From Ettlia oleoabundans (taxonomy: Eukaryota > Chlorophyta > Chlorophyceae > Chlamydomonadales): 15,952 bases of DNA. How positions within the stretch are numbered: the stretch's first letter is position 1; each line of letters starts with the position of its first letter. The stretch is from the NCBI GenBank assembly GCA_019693395.1, contig JAAMXP010002184.1, positions 6,253-22,204 of the forward strand. Direction: 5' to 3'. Both the position numbers and the translations under genes were made by a program. Positions 1-10,904 of the stretch are shown here, piece by piece. The notes under the pieces were generated by a model that searched no databases, was not told the DNA's origin, and worked only from the letters and a program-made list of their open reading frames with translations.

Positions 1-49
1 CCCTTCGCCCCCCAAAACTCACCCTCACACCCACACCCACACTGTGCAG

Positions 50-2510
50 CCAAGATGAAGGCGCTGAGCAAGGAGGTGCGCGGCTTCTCTGGGCGTACGC
101 GGCTGCCCATCTACGCCGCCAGCTCAATTCTGGTCAGGCACGACGTGGGTGAGGCACGGGGCAGGGGGCAGGGAGCAACAGAGAATGGCAGGGAAAGGGG
201 CATGTCTTGCTTGATGTGAAGTACAGCACAGCACAGCACAGCACAGCACAGCACAGCACAGCGTGAATCAGTGTGGTGTGGCACACCTTGCTGCCCCCTG
301 TTGGCGCCTGTACATGCCACCGTTGCTCAGTGCGTGGAAAAGATGCGAGCTGCGCCAGCGCCGCACCTGTCTTTCTTCTCTTCCTGTGCCCTTCCTGTAC
401 CAAAGCCCCAATCTTTCTGTGCCCCTGTCGCATTGCCGCAGAGCGCATGGACAAGATGCGGGCGTTGATCACGGGTCCCGAGGGAACACCCTACTACGGT
501 GGCTGCTTCATATTCGACGTCTACTTTCCGGGTGGGCGGGGGCCGCATTTGTGGGGTGGCTAGGGTGCCTCCAAAGGGTCCCACGTGGCCCGTTCAACAA
601 CGCACAGTCTTCATTCTTGCGCTACCTGCATCGGGCTGTGTTGCACCTGAGTGCTGCACCGAATCTGTCCATGCTCGCCCGACTTGTAGCAGCTTGACCC
701 CCACTCCCCAATCCACCCTCCGCCCACACACCCACACACCTCACCCCGTTCCGCCCACAACAGCCCCTACCCCATAAGTCGTCCACATCTACCCTGCCAT
801 GCTGCCCCACGTTGAGCTCCGAGCTCATCCCCTTGTCTTGCCTGCCTGCCTGCCTGCCTGCCTTCCTGCTGTCCTGCCTGCCTGCAGACGACTACCCGCA
901 GGTGCCGCCGCTGATGGAGCTGGAGACAACGGGCGGCGGCGTGGCGCGCTTCAACCCAAACCTATACGCGGGTGGGTGGGTGGGTGGGTGGATTTGGGTG
1001 GATTAGTGGCCGGAGGGTGGGCCCTGGGGCAGGGTCACGATGCAACTGGCAACCTTCACAGTTCATGAAAAGTGGGTGCCTGCCCGGCACCCTTCTCTCT
1101 GCCCCCTCCACATCCTCTCTCCCGATACCTTCCCACCGTCCTGGCCATACCCCTCAAAACAACACCTATGCTGGTGCCCTACTGCCAACGCCCCCGCTGC
1201 AGACGGCAAGGTGTGCCTCAGCCTGCTGGGCACCTGGCACGGCGGTGACGACAGCGAGAAGTGGCGCCCAGGCCACTCCAACCTCTTCCAGCTCCTCCTC
1301 TCACTTCAGGCGCGTGCCATCTGCCCCGCGGCCTGCCCCCCTCACCTCTCCACTGCGCAGTGCCCGCTGTGTCAGCCACTACCAGTCGTCCCGCTGCCCT
1401 GCCCTTGAGCCTGCCAAGGTTTAGCACCAGCCTGCTGCCCGCTTACTTTCACCCTCGCACATGCTTCACCAAATTGCCTACTGCCGGAAGAATTTTCTGC
1501 AACAACCAAACCCGCCTCATGGGTGTGCGCCGCTTCCCGCTCACACTTTGTGCCGCTGTGTGCCCCAAGTTTGCCTGCAGGGCATGATCTTCATTGAGGA
1601 CCCTTACTACAATGAACCCGCCTATGATGGAATGCGGGGAACCGCGGAGGGAGTTGCGTCCAGTCTCAAGTACAACGCGGGTGCGTGAGCGACACCCACA
1701 ACCCCACCACTTGACCCCAGCAGCTTGCTGGGCCCAACTGCTCCAGCTTACTGTTGAAACATCGCTGCATCACATGCCCATTTACCACGTCAGTCTTGCT
1801 TGTCATTGTTGGTGCAACTGCAGACATCTGGCTCAACAGCATACGCTACGCCATGATTGACCAGCTGCGCCACCCAAGGCCTGGGTTTGAAGCAGCCACC
1901 TGCACGCACTTCCGCTTGCTCAAGTGAGGGCTGATGGCCCAGCTCAAACAGCTCCAGCAGCTCCCCGTTCTGCTTGTAGCTGGTCAGCTCGCTGTTCCCT
2001 GTGTGTGCTTAAGCCTCCCTTGCCTTCCTACCTCCCAGTGAAACACAGCTCGTTCCCCCTCTGTCAATGGCCAGCCTGCCATCTTTGTCACGCTCTGGGG
2101 GCATTTCCGGGTATGGAGGGTGAGCAGCCAGCCAGCTTACTCTTGTGGCATCGCCTGTCGCAGGTGGCGCATCATGCGTCAGTGCGGGGCGTGGTTGGAG
2201 CAGGCGCAGGCGCTGGACCCGCTGTTCCAGGTGGGTGTGGGGGGATGGGTGTGGGGGTAGCTGTGGGGACGGCTCTGGGCTCATGGGGCTGGAGTCAGGG
2301 TGAGATTCATCGGGGGCTAGCTCACCCAGTCTCTTTCATTAAGCGCCGCAGCATTGGGTCAAGCAGAGGTCTGTCTGCGTGTGCATCCCGCCGCCCTGCC
2401 CACCCGTCTACCCCGTAAAGCAACCTGCACGTGCCTGCCTGCCCACCTGCCTGCAGAAGCGGCTGAGGGATGCCGTGGTGGAGCTGCACCGACTGCTGGC
2501 ACCTCTGTGA
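50..2510 (+). CDS. BIRC6/UBE2O-class ubiquitin-conjugating enzyme (E2), 3' eight exons
   Basis: Exons: 50-148, 442-531, 888-971, 1203-1309, 1581-1680, 1824-1923, 2164-2230, 2457-2510 (stop TGA). They join in phase to 232 residues plus stop, counted from the first whole codon at 52. The product is a UBC fold that accepts ubiquitin from E1 as a thioester and passes it to substrate. Visible in order: an N-terminal helix, then [46 protein letters not shown] (the Cys of KVCLS is the catalytic residue), a WRP segment, [11 protein letters not shown] and a C-terminal helical extension. FNPN in place of the classic HPN, and the long NEP-containing C-terminal part, are typical of the large BIRC6/UBE2O group; LETTGG and the [15 protein letters not shown] helix favour BIRC6. 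The cag before position 50 resembles an acceptor after a pyrimidine-rich tract, so upstream exons of a large protein probably lie outside the window. However, the ATG at 55-57 has a good context (CCAAGATGAAG), so a stand-alone E2 cannot be excluded. Intron 4 uses a GC donor. Confidence 0.92.
223..262. repeat. (ACAGC)8 pentanucleotide microsatellite
   Basis: Eight uninterrupted copies of ACAGC lie in intron 1 of the E2 gene. The array is in non-coding sequence. The short antisense reading frames rich in Leu-Cys-Cys that cross it are artefacts of the repeat. Confidence 0.95.
839..862. repeat. (TGCC)6 tetranucleotide repeat in an intron 3' end
   Basis: Six TGCC copies, followed by further TGCC/TCC units, run up to the acceptor at 885-887. 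The repeat therefore supplies part of the pyrimidine tract of E2 intron 2 (532-887). Confidence 0.9.
970..989 (+). repeat. (GGGT)5 run across the exon 3 donor site of the E2 gene
   Basis: Five copies of GGGT start in the last two exon bases (970-971) and contain the donor GT at 972-973. Four G-triplets separated by single T residues form the classic parallel G-quadruplex motif. It lies on the non-template strand, so it would be present in the pre-mRNA. Confidence 0.9.
1310..1580 (+). other. GC-AG intron (E2 intron 4)
   Basis: Exon 4 ends ...CTTCAG at 1309 and the intron begins GCGCGT; the acceptor is ttgcctgcag at 1571-1580. The next GT (1315, gtgcca) would break the frame. The join [11 protein letters not shown] aligns residue for residue with the corresponding segment of BIRC6-type E2s, so a GC donor is the simplest reading. 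Confidence 0.8.
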
Positions 2511-2647
2511 GGCTTGATCCTGTTGAGGGACCATCGTGGACAGCATTGTGGGGCTTTACGGAACCTGAAAGGCACCGCCACCATGAGAGGGAGGCTTGCT
2601 GGCAGGACAAACTTAAAACAGTTTCACGTTAAAAGCCAGCCTGCAGC

Positions 2648-2652
2648 TGTAA
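2648..2652 (+). terminator. TGTAA poly(A) signal of the E2 gene
   Basis: TGTAA, the volvocalean polyadenylation signal, lies 138 nt after the E2 stop codon. Cleavage would be expected 10-30 nt further on. Confidence 0.65.
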
Positions 2653-2718
2653 CTGCTCTCCAGATGTCCTTACAAGAGCCAATCCTCAGTGTGTTCTTAC
2701 AGTGTGCCTGGTACGAAA

Positions 2719-2723
2719 TTACA
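2719..2723 (-). terminator. TGTAA poly(A) signal of the R2 gene
   Basis: TTACA on the + strand reads TGTAA in the sense of the R2 gene. It is the first such motif after the R2 stop, about 590 nt downstream. Two further copies at 2697-2701 and 2670-2674 could serve as alternatives. Confidence 0.5.
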
Positions 2724-3310
2724 GCCTGATATAATTGAAATCTTGCCACGGAGTGAAAGTCTTGGGTGGCCAGCAGGGAAAAGATCAGGCGTGCTTGCTT
2801 GCAGCAACCGCCGGCTGAGACCTGCTAGTCCTACACTGCTTAGTGCTGCTAGCTGCATCTTTCCCAGCTACCTGTGCTGGCATGCACTGCAATGCCCAGC
2901 AGGAGTAATGAAAGTGGGGCTGGCCTGCCTAAATTGGGAGCGAGAGGGGGAGCGAAAAAGGAGGGGTAAAGAATGTTGGTGTGAAGAATGCACAGACTGG
3001 GAAGGTATTCTGGCTGGCTGGTGTGTTGTGTGGTGAGTCAAAACCCTGCCTGCGTAGTCATTCTCAGCTAACAACCTAAGTAACAGTCTCCATGGGTGGG
3101 GGTGGAGGGCTGAGAAAGTAAGGAGGGTGGTCGCAGGAAGGTCAGTCAGGCAGCCGATGCTGTCTGTTGCGCATGAGCTGCCCGTCAGCGCCAAAATAAT
3201 GGGTTGTCAGCTGCTGGTCGCCTGCCTGGTGGTCACTGCCAGGCTGCCATCCCTGACTTGGATATCAGCATGTGGTCCGGCACCAGCTGATCTCTAGCAC
3301 GGTTGTTGGC

Positions 3311-6300
3311 TCAGAAGTCCTCATCGAAAGCAATGGTGTGGTTGTCTCCGCTCATGCCGTTCATCACACCGGCCTTCTGGTAGTCGCCCACACGCTTCTC
3401 AAAGAAGTTGGTCTTGCCCCTGCAGCAGGAAAGTATGACTCATCCACACTGAGAAGGCGGCTTGTAAACCAGGTACAAGGACAGGCGGGGGTGAGGTAAG
3501 GAAGACCTGGCAAATGGTTGAGAGGCAAAGGCACGAACAGGGTGTGCGCGGCACGGCATACGGGCAAGATGCCTTTGCAGGGAGCCACTGGGTGGTGGCA
3601 GCAGCAGCAGCAGTGACGGGATGTAGGGCAGGAGTCGGGGTGCACTCACTGCAGCGAGATGAGCTCCATCCAGTCAAAGGGATTGGACGTATTGTAGGCC
3701 TGCGGGGAGGAAAGCAAAGGACAGTCATGTTGATTATGCATGGTGGATAAAGCGGGAGCTGGATTCATGAAGCTGCCACTTGATACTGCACACATCCTAG
3801 TCCGCAAAATCCCTGCACCTTGCCTGGCCCCGCCCACTGCCCCTGCTGCATGGAATCCACCAAACACGCACACCCCCTGATGCACACGGCCCTTTAGCGC
3901 AGCACTGGCTCCCCTCCATATTGCATCCATCATGCGAGGTACCCCAAACTGGACACTTTGTCAGCTCCAACCTCATACCCAACTCCCAACACATGCTTCA
4001 GCAGTTAAGTAGCGCCCCTTCTCGCACCTTTGGGTTGCCCAGCGCCACCAGCAGCCTGTCAGCCACAAACTCAATGTACTGACCCATGAGGCGCGAGTTC
4101 ATGCCAATTAGGTCCACAGGCAGCGCGTCGCACACAAACTCCTGCAGCAAAAGTGCACAGACAGAACACAGGCTTGCACCAGTGAAGAAGGCACGATGCA
4201 CCAGTGAAGAAGGCACGGCATTGCTTTTGGGTGGGGAGAGGTGGGGAGTGCAGAGAAGGAGACATCGATTCAATCCACAGTCTGCAGCCTTTCAACCATG
4301 GGACCAGCACATGGCAGCACGCGTGCAAGCCATCCGCCTTCCTGGTGTGTGCTGCCCTCCCGGCCGTGCTGCCCTTGGCAGAAGACACGCACATACGGAG
4401 CCTAGAATGAGGTCAAGCACCCACGGTGCATTTGGCTGACAGGGCACTAAGCTGCACGCTATAAAAGCATTACAGCTGTCGGATGGTCACAAGGAGGTGT
4501 GCACTTGACGGCAACAGCTGAGCATTCTTGTTCACCTTCTCAATGACCACCGCTTCCATCACAATCTCCGCTACCCGCTCCTCGCTCAAGCGGTTTTGGA
4601 TGTGGCTGCAGCACGCAACAGCAGCAGGGGGCGACAGCAGGGCAATGAGAGGTGGTGAGGCAGCAGGGGTAAGGAGAATGAACCCCAGAAATCAGGTGAT
4701 GGTGCAGGCATAACACAGCGGCAATGGGGGCAGTGCCCATCAATGCAGCACACAAATCGGCAGTGCAAGGTGCGCTAGCAGTCGTAGGTCATGCCAGCCT
4801 TGAAGGCCTGCCACGGGCGGCATCACCCTCTCCCTTCGCTTCACCCTCTTCCCTGCCCCTTACAACCACGCACTCTCCTATGACACCACCACCTGCTGTT
4901 GCTGCCCACCCAACCGCCCACCTGTACAGCAGGCAGGCAAAGTCTGTGTGCAGGCCCTCGTCCCGACTGATGAGCTCGTTTGAGAAAGTGAGGCCGGGCA
5001 TGAGTCCGCGCTTCTTGAGCCAGAAGATGGAGCAGAAGGACCCGGAGAAGAAGATGCCCTCCACACACGCAAACGCAATCAGACGCTCCGCAAACCGCTC
5101 AGCGCTGCAGCAGGAAAGAAAACAGCAAGCCAATTCAGCGCGGTGTCCACCGCAGCTACATGCTTTGCCCACGGCATCCATCCATCCACTCACAGCTCCA
5201 ATCGCTCTCCTTCCGCCTTCAACCAGATTAACCCACCTGCCGATCCACTTGAGCGCCCACTGCGCCTTCTTGCGCACTACTGGCACTGTCTCCATAGCAT
5301 GGAAGAGCTTGTCCTTCTGGCGGCTGTCCTTGATGTACGACTCCAGCAGCAGGCTGTACATCTCGCTATGGATGTTCTCAATGGCGATCTGGAAGCCGTA
5401 AAAAGCTCGGGCCTGTGTGAGAGGTAGGGGTGCAGTGGGAACCAGAAGGGTATTTGCGAGGCAAGAGAACAGTAGGCATTTGCAAAGCACAGGTGCTGCT
5501 GGACCATGGCTGGCGCAGGCTGCAATACAGGTTGCCATCCTCAACATCCCTATGGCAGTTGATGTCAATTTCCCAGATACACACATGAAAACGGACAGCG
5601 CATCGCAACCCCAACCTTCCACTTCAGTTGAGCCCCGGGCGTTTGCTCCTCTGCCTCCACTACACGCACGCACATAGCACACATCCCCTCTCACCTCTGG
5701 GATCTGCACCTCCTGCATGAAGCGTGCCCCCAGGTTTTCGTTGACGATTCCATCTGATGCCGCAAAGAAGGCCAGCACGTGCGACACAAAGTGGCGTTCG
5801 TCGTCGTTGAGCCGCTCCCAGTCCTTGGCGTCACTGCCAAGGTCAACCTCTTCCGCTGCGGGATGGAAAGGAAAATTAATTGCAGGAAAGGATATCAAGT
5901 TGGGGGTGAGGGGAGGCCAGGAGGAAGACGAGCAGAGCAGGGAGAAGAAGATTTTTCTATATGGAGGGAGGGGTTGGAAATGGGATTGCAAGGGGGAATA
6001 AAACGTGAAGCGTGAGTAGCGGAGGTAGCGTGTGGCAGCACAGGTCCACTCAGGGCAGGATGCGCAGGTACACACGCCTGCGGGGCACCGCATGGCTGAC
6101 CAGCAATGCTGGCCATTATGCATAGGCAGGGACGACAGGCGGCTTACCCGTCCAGAAAGATGCCTCCGCTTTCTTGTACATCTCCCAGATGTCACGGTAC
6201 CTGTGGTGCATGGAGTACAGATGCAGGGTTTGAGGGACAGGATGACCTTGTCAAGGGGCATGCAAGCACTTAGCGTTGGCAAATGGTACGCCTGCATGCA

Positions 6301-6819
6301 GAAACCAGAGTAGAAAGGACAAGCCAACCCTGCTCGCTTTAAAGAAGACGGCGACATGCTGCAAGGCCTGACAGCTCAGCGGGAAAAGGGGGCGGGAAGC
6401 TAGTAACTATGTGATCTGGCCTGCAGGGGCTCACCGGATGGGGAACATCACAAAGCGGTCATCGTTGGCTGCCAGCAGGGGCTCCTGGGCATCTGCAGGT
6501 GGCAGGAAGAACAGGGGCAGGGGGCAAGAATGGGGACGACAGGTGGGCGTGGCAGCGGCAGCGGCAGATTGGTAGTCAATCGCTCTCAAGCCGCATTTGC
6601 GCCACAAAACCGGCGGTTTGGAGCCAGGCGGGCGTCTTGACCGCCGCTGCCGAAGGCCTGTGTGGTGGACAGGCAGCAGCAGCCACAGGCAGCCAGGCGG
6701 CGGACGGTTGAACAGCGGCGCCAAGCATATCCGCTGTTACCGGCGTCGTCTGTCCCGCTAGAGTAGGCGTCATAAGTCAACAGGTGCCAAGGGCAGACCG
6801 CCGAGTGTGGGGGGCCCAT
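3311..6819 (-). CDS. RNR2: Ribonucleoside-diphosphate reductase small subunit (class Ia R2)
   Basis: Exons in sense order: 6741-6819, 6435-6492, 6148-6200, 5695-5855, 5237-5412, 4922-5104, 4536-4605, 4028-4141, 3650-3699, 3311-3419. They total 350 residues, normal for plant/algal R2. R2 holds the diiron-tyrosyl radical cofactor that drives reduction of ribonucleotides by the R1 subunit, giving dNTPs for DNA synthesis. Iron ligands are D68 (EEVDL), E129 and H132 (ENIHSEMY), E191 (VEGIFF), E225 and H228 (RDEGLH); the radical tyrosine is Y136. The C-terminal tail ends AFDEDF, the R1-docking peptide. All donors are GT, and all junctions from exon 2 onward are fixed by alignment to known R2 proteins. 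Exon 1 is the weak point: the ATG at 6817-6819 (context CTCAATGGG) with donor gtaaca at 6740 restores the phase needed by exon 2. The alternative is no first intron, because the exon 2 frame stays open upstream to an ATG at 6722-6724. The N-terminal 26 residues are therefore uncertain; residues 27-350 are firm. Confidence 0.96.
3598..3612. repeat. (GCA)5 trinucleotide run
   Basis: Five GCA copies lie in the last R2 intron (3420-3649). No function is apparent. Confidence 0.85.
4175..4217. repeat. 22-bp tandem duplication in R2 intron 7
   Basis: The 21-base unit starting TGCACCAGTG and ending AGGCACG occurs at 4175-4195 and again, one base later, at 4197-4217 without mismatch. It lies within the intron 4142-4535, just past its acceptor in the antisense direction. 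It looks like a recent slippage duplication. Confidence 0.92.
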
Positions 6820-7513
6820 TGAGTTGAGAGCCCATCCCGACCCCAGCCCCGCGAGTTTGAAAGTCGGCCAACGGCGCTCAAGCTGCATAGCAGCATGCAC
6901 CAGTGTTCTAGCAGCCTTCTCAACGAAGAGACGGGCGTTCTCACCCAGCGCGTGGTGCTCTGTGCGACCGACCTCCATAGCTAGTGACACTACTGCTAAG
7001 CGAAGCGATGAGACGACAAGGAAGGGTGCTTAGGTTTAGGGAAGTGAATGGGGACTTGAAGGGCGAGGCAGCGATCATGCAGCGTGTTCAAGCGGCCACC
7101 AAGAAAGCGGCGCAGCGCGCACGCCGGGCACCCGCTCAACAACCCCCACTTTTTACAGTAATATTTTACTTGTGTCCACGCTGGGTCATACGCGCAAAGC
7201 GCTGGTGAACAACGTTTGTATGCTGTCTCTGTAAGAATATGCATATTGACTGTTGACCTCGCGGCAGTCGTCTCTCCCCGCGGCACCTTGCCCTGCGCTC
7301 GACGCGTTCGCATTAAGAGGTTTATGCAGCTCAGTTCTTAGCTTTGATTTATGAACATGACAGAGGTTACAATGGGATGCATTTCACCAAACACGCGCAA
7401 GTCTAGTGAAATCGCCTGTGTATGTTGGCAAAAATCGCTCGCCACCGCCGCAGCCAACGGTTGTACGCCGCCGGCAAGCGAGCCGGCACCAGGCACAGCT
7501 ATGACCCGGCCTC
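6820..7513. promoter_or_regulatory. R2 upstream region and CDKD 3' flank
   Basis: This 694-bp gap lies between the R2 start codon and the CDKD stop, both on the - strand. The side nearest CDKD holds its 3' UTR and poly(A) signal. The side nearest R2 must carry the R2 promoter and 5' UTR. In R2 sense, a telomere-like CCCTAAACCTAA lies at 7041-7030, about 210 bp upstream of the ATG, and a TGGGCC element overlaps the ATG itself. I find no clear TATA box and no exact E2F consensus. No gene is supported here. Confidence 0.5.
7367..7371 (-). terminator. TGTAA poly(A) signal of the CDKD gene
   Basis: TTACA on the + strand (TGTAA in CDKD sense) lies 143 nt past the CDKD stop codon, a usual distance. 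A second copy lies near 7155. Confidence 0.65.
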
Positions 7514-10074
<2,561 letters not shown>

Positions 10075-10904
10075 CGTGAGGCTCGCCGACAAGCTCTTCA
10101 ACAGCTTCTCGGGCACCCGCTTGCTGAATATTGGCGGGTTTGGCTTTCAACTGCCCCAAAAGGGCTGCTATTAGGGTAACACACTGCCTAGAAGCGGGGA
10201 TAAAACAAGCGATCACCTTTTGGATGCACTTGGCCGGCAGCCGGCCAGGGCGGCCAACATGCGCGCCCTGCTAGGCCCGCTGGGGCGGTGACGCTCGTGG
10301 CCGCCATTTGCCCTTTGTGCCGATTGATACAGCACTTTCACACCAAGGGGACTTGTATATTTCGAACCGTCTACGTTTTGCTCCCGGCATAATGTGCCGC
10401 GCACCGATATACACCTGCATAGAAGCCTACATGCCGCTCATCATCCGATCCATTCAATGCTCGGCCTTTCATTCCGACTGGTCCATGAAAGGCACGCATG
10501 GTGCGAATTGGGGTACAATTGATGCCTTCCCATATTCCTACGCATCGTCATTGATCAAGCTGCCTGCTTTGCACGCAACCACTGAGCTCAAAGGCTGGCC
10601 TGGCGGCTCGTGCCGGTTGTCACGGGTGCCGTGGTGTCGCTTTAATCGGGGGATGCTGCATCTTACGTGCATGCCAGTCATTGTTGCACATGTGCACGAA
10701 AAACGCAGTAGTATTAGTGAGAGCTCCATACCAATCAGCGGACTGGCGCCTGCGCCCAACACGCTACGTCTGCTGGGCCAACCCCACAGGGTGCCAGTCC
10801 GGCAGGCAGACTTTCTAGGGGACCAATGGGTGCCGATTATTCAGTAATTCACTGGAAGGACTTATCGTGGGTCAGCTGCAAAACACGGGAGTTGGGTTTC
10901 AGAC
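10075..10904. promoter_or_regulatory. Divergent 5' region between CDKD and the membrane-protein gene
   Basis: This 830-bp region separates two start codons on opposite strands and should contain both promoters and 5' UTRs. It is visibly less GC-rich in its middle. A short perfect inverted repeat (TGGCCGGC, 1-base spacer, GCCGGCCA) lies at 10241-10257 and a TATA-like tgtatattt at about 10353. One frame stays open from 10308 to 10847 (first ATG at 10392), but its product resembles no family I know and I see no coding support. No gene is called. Confidence 0.5.

Larger units (their letters stand above)
2511..3310. other. Convergent intergenic region (3' UTRs of E2 and R2 genes)
   Basis: This 800-bp stretch between two stop codons has no coding sequence I can support; the reading frames here are short, unlike any family I know, and lack splice support. 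It holds the probable 3' UTRs of both genes. The E2 signal is TGTAA at 2648-2652. R2 signals on the opposite strand (TTACA on the + strand) lie at 2670-2674, 2697-2701 and 2719-2723; I find none between 2724 and the R2 stop, which implies an R2 3' UTR of about 600 nt. Confidence 0.7.

Noticed and set aside
111..472. Short - strand frames with Leu-Cys-Cys-Ala-Val repeats
   Set aside because: They are translations of the ACAGC microsatellite in an intron.
4724..5401. A 225-codon + strand frame opposite R2
   Set aside because: Antisense shadow of R2 exons 5-6 and introns.
4789..6357. A 522-codon open frame on the - strand
   Set aside because: It covers R2 exons 4-6 plus introns 3, 4 and 5 read through. 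The intronic parts do not match R2, and the junctions align perfectly when spliced, so it is not one exon.
6576..6773. Alternative R2 start beginning [11 protein letters not shown]
   Set aside because: Its plausible donors (gtaaca after CCG, gtcaag) end in phase 0, but exon 2 needs one base from the previous exon. The ATG at 6819 fits with the same gtaaca donor.
7030..7041. Telomere-type sequence (TTAGGTTTAGGG) as an interstitial telomere
   Set aside because: Only one imperfect double unit, too short for a telomeric tract; kept only as a possible promoter motif.
10350..10372. B-box-like ttcgaacc suggesting a tRNA gene
   Set aside because: No matching A box, no cloverleaf, and the B box lacks its conserved 3' CC.
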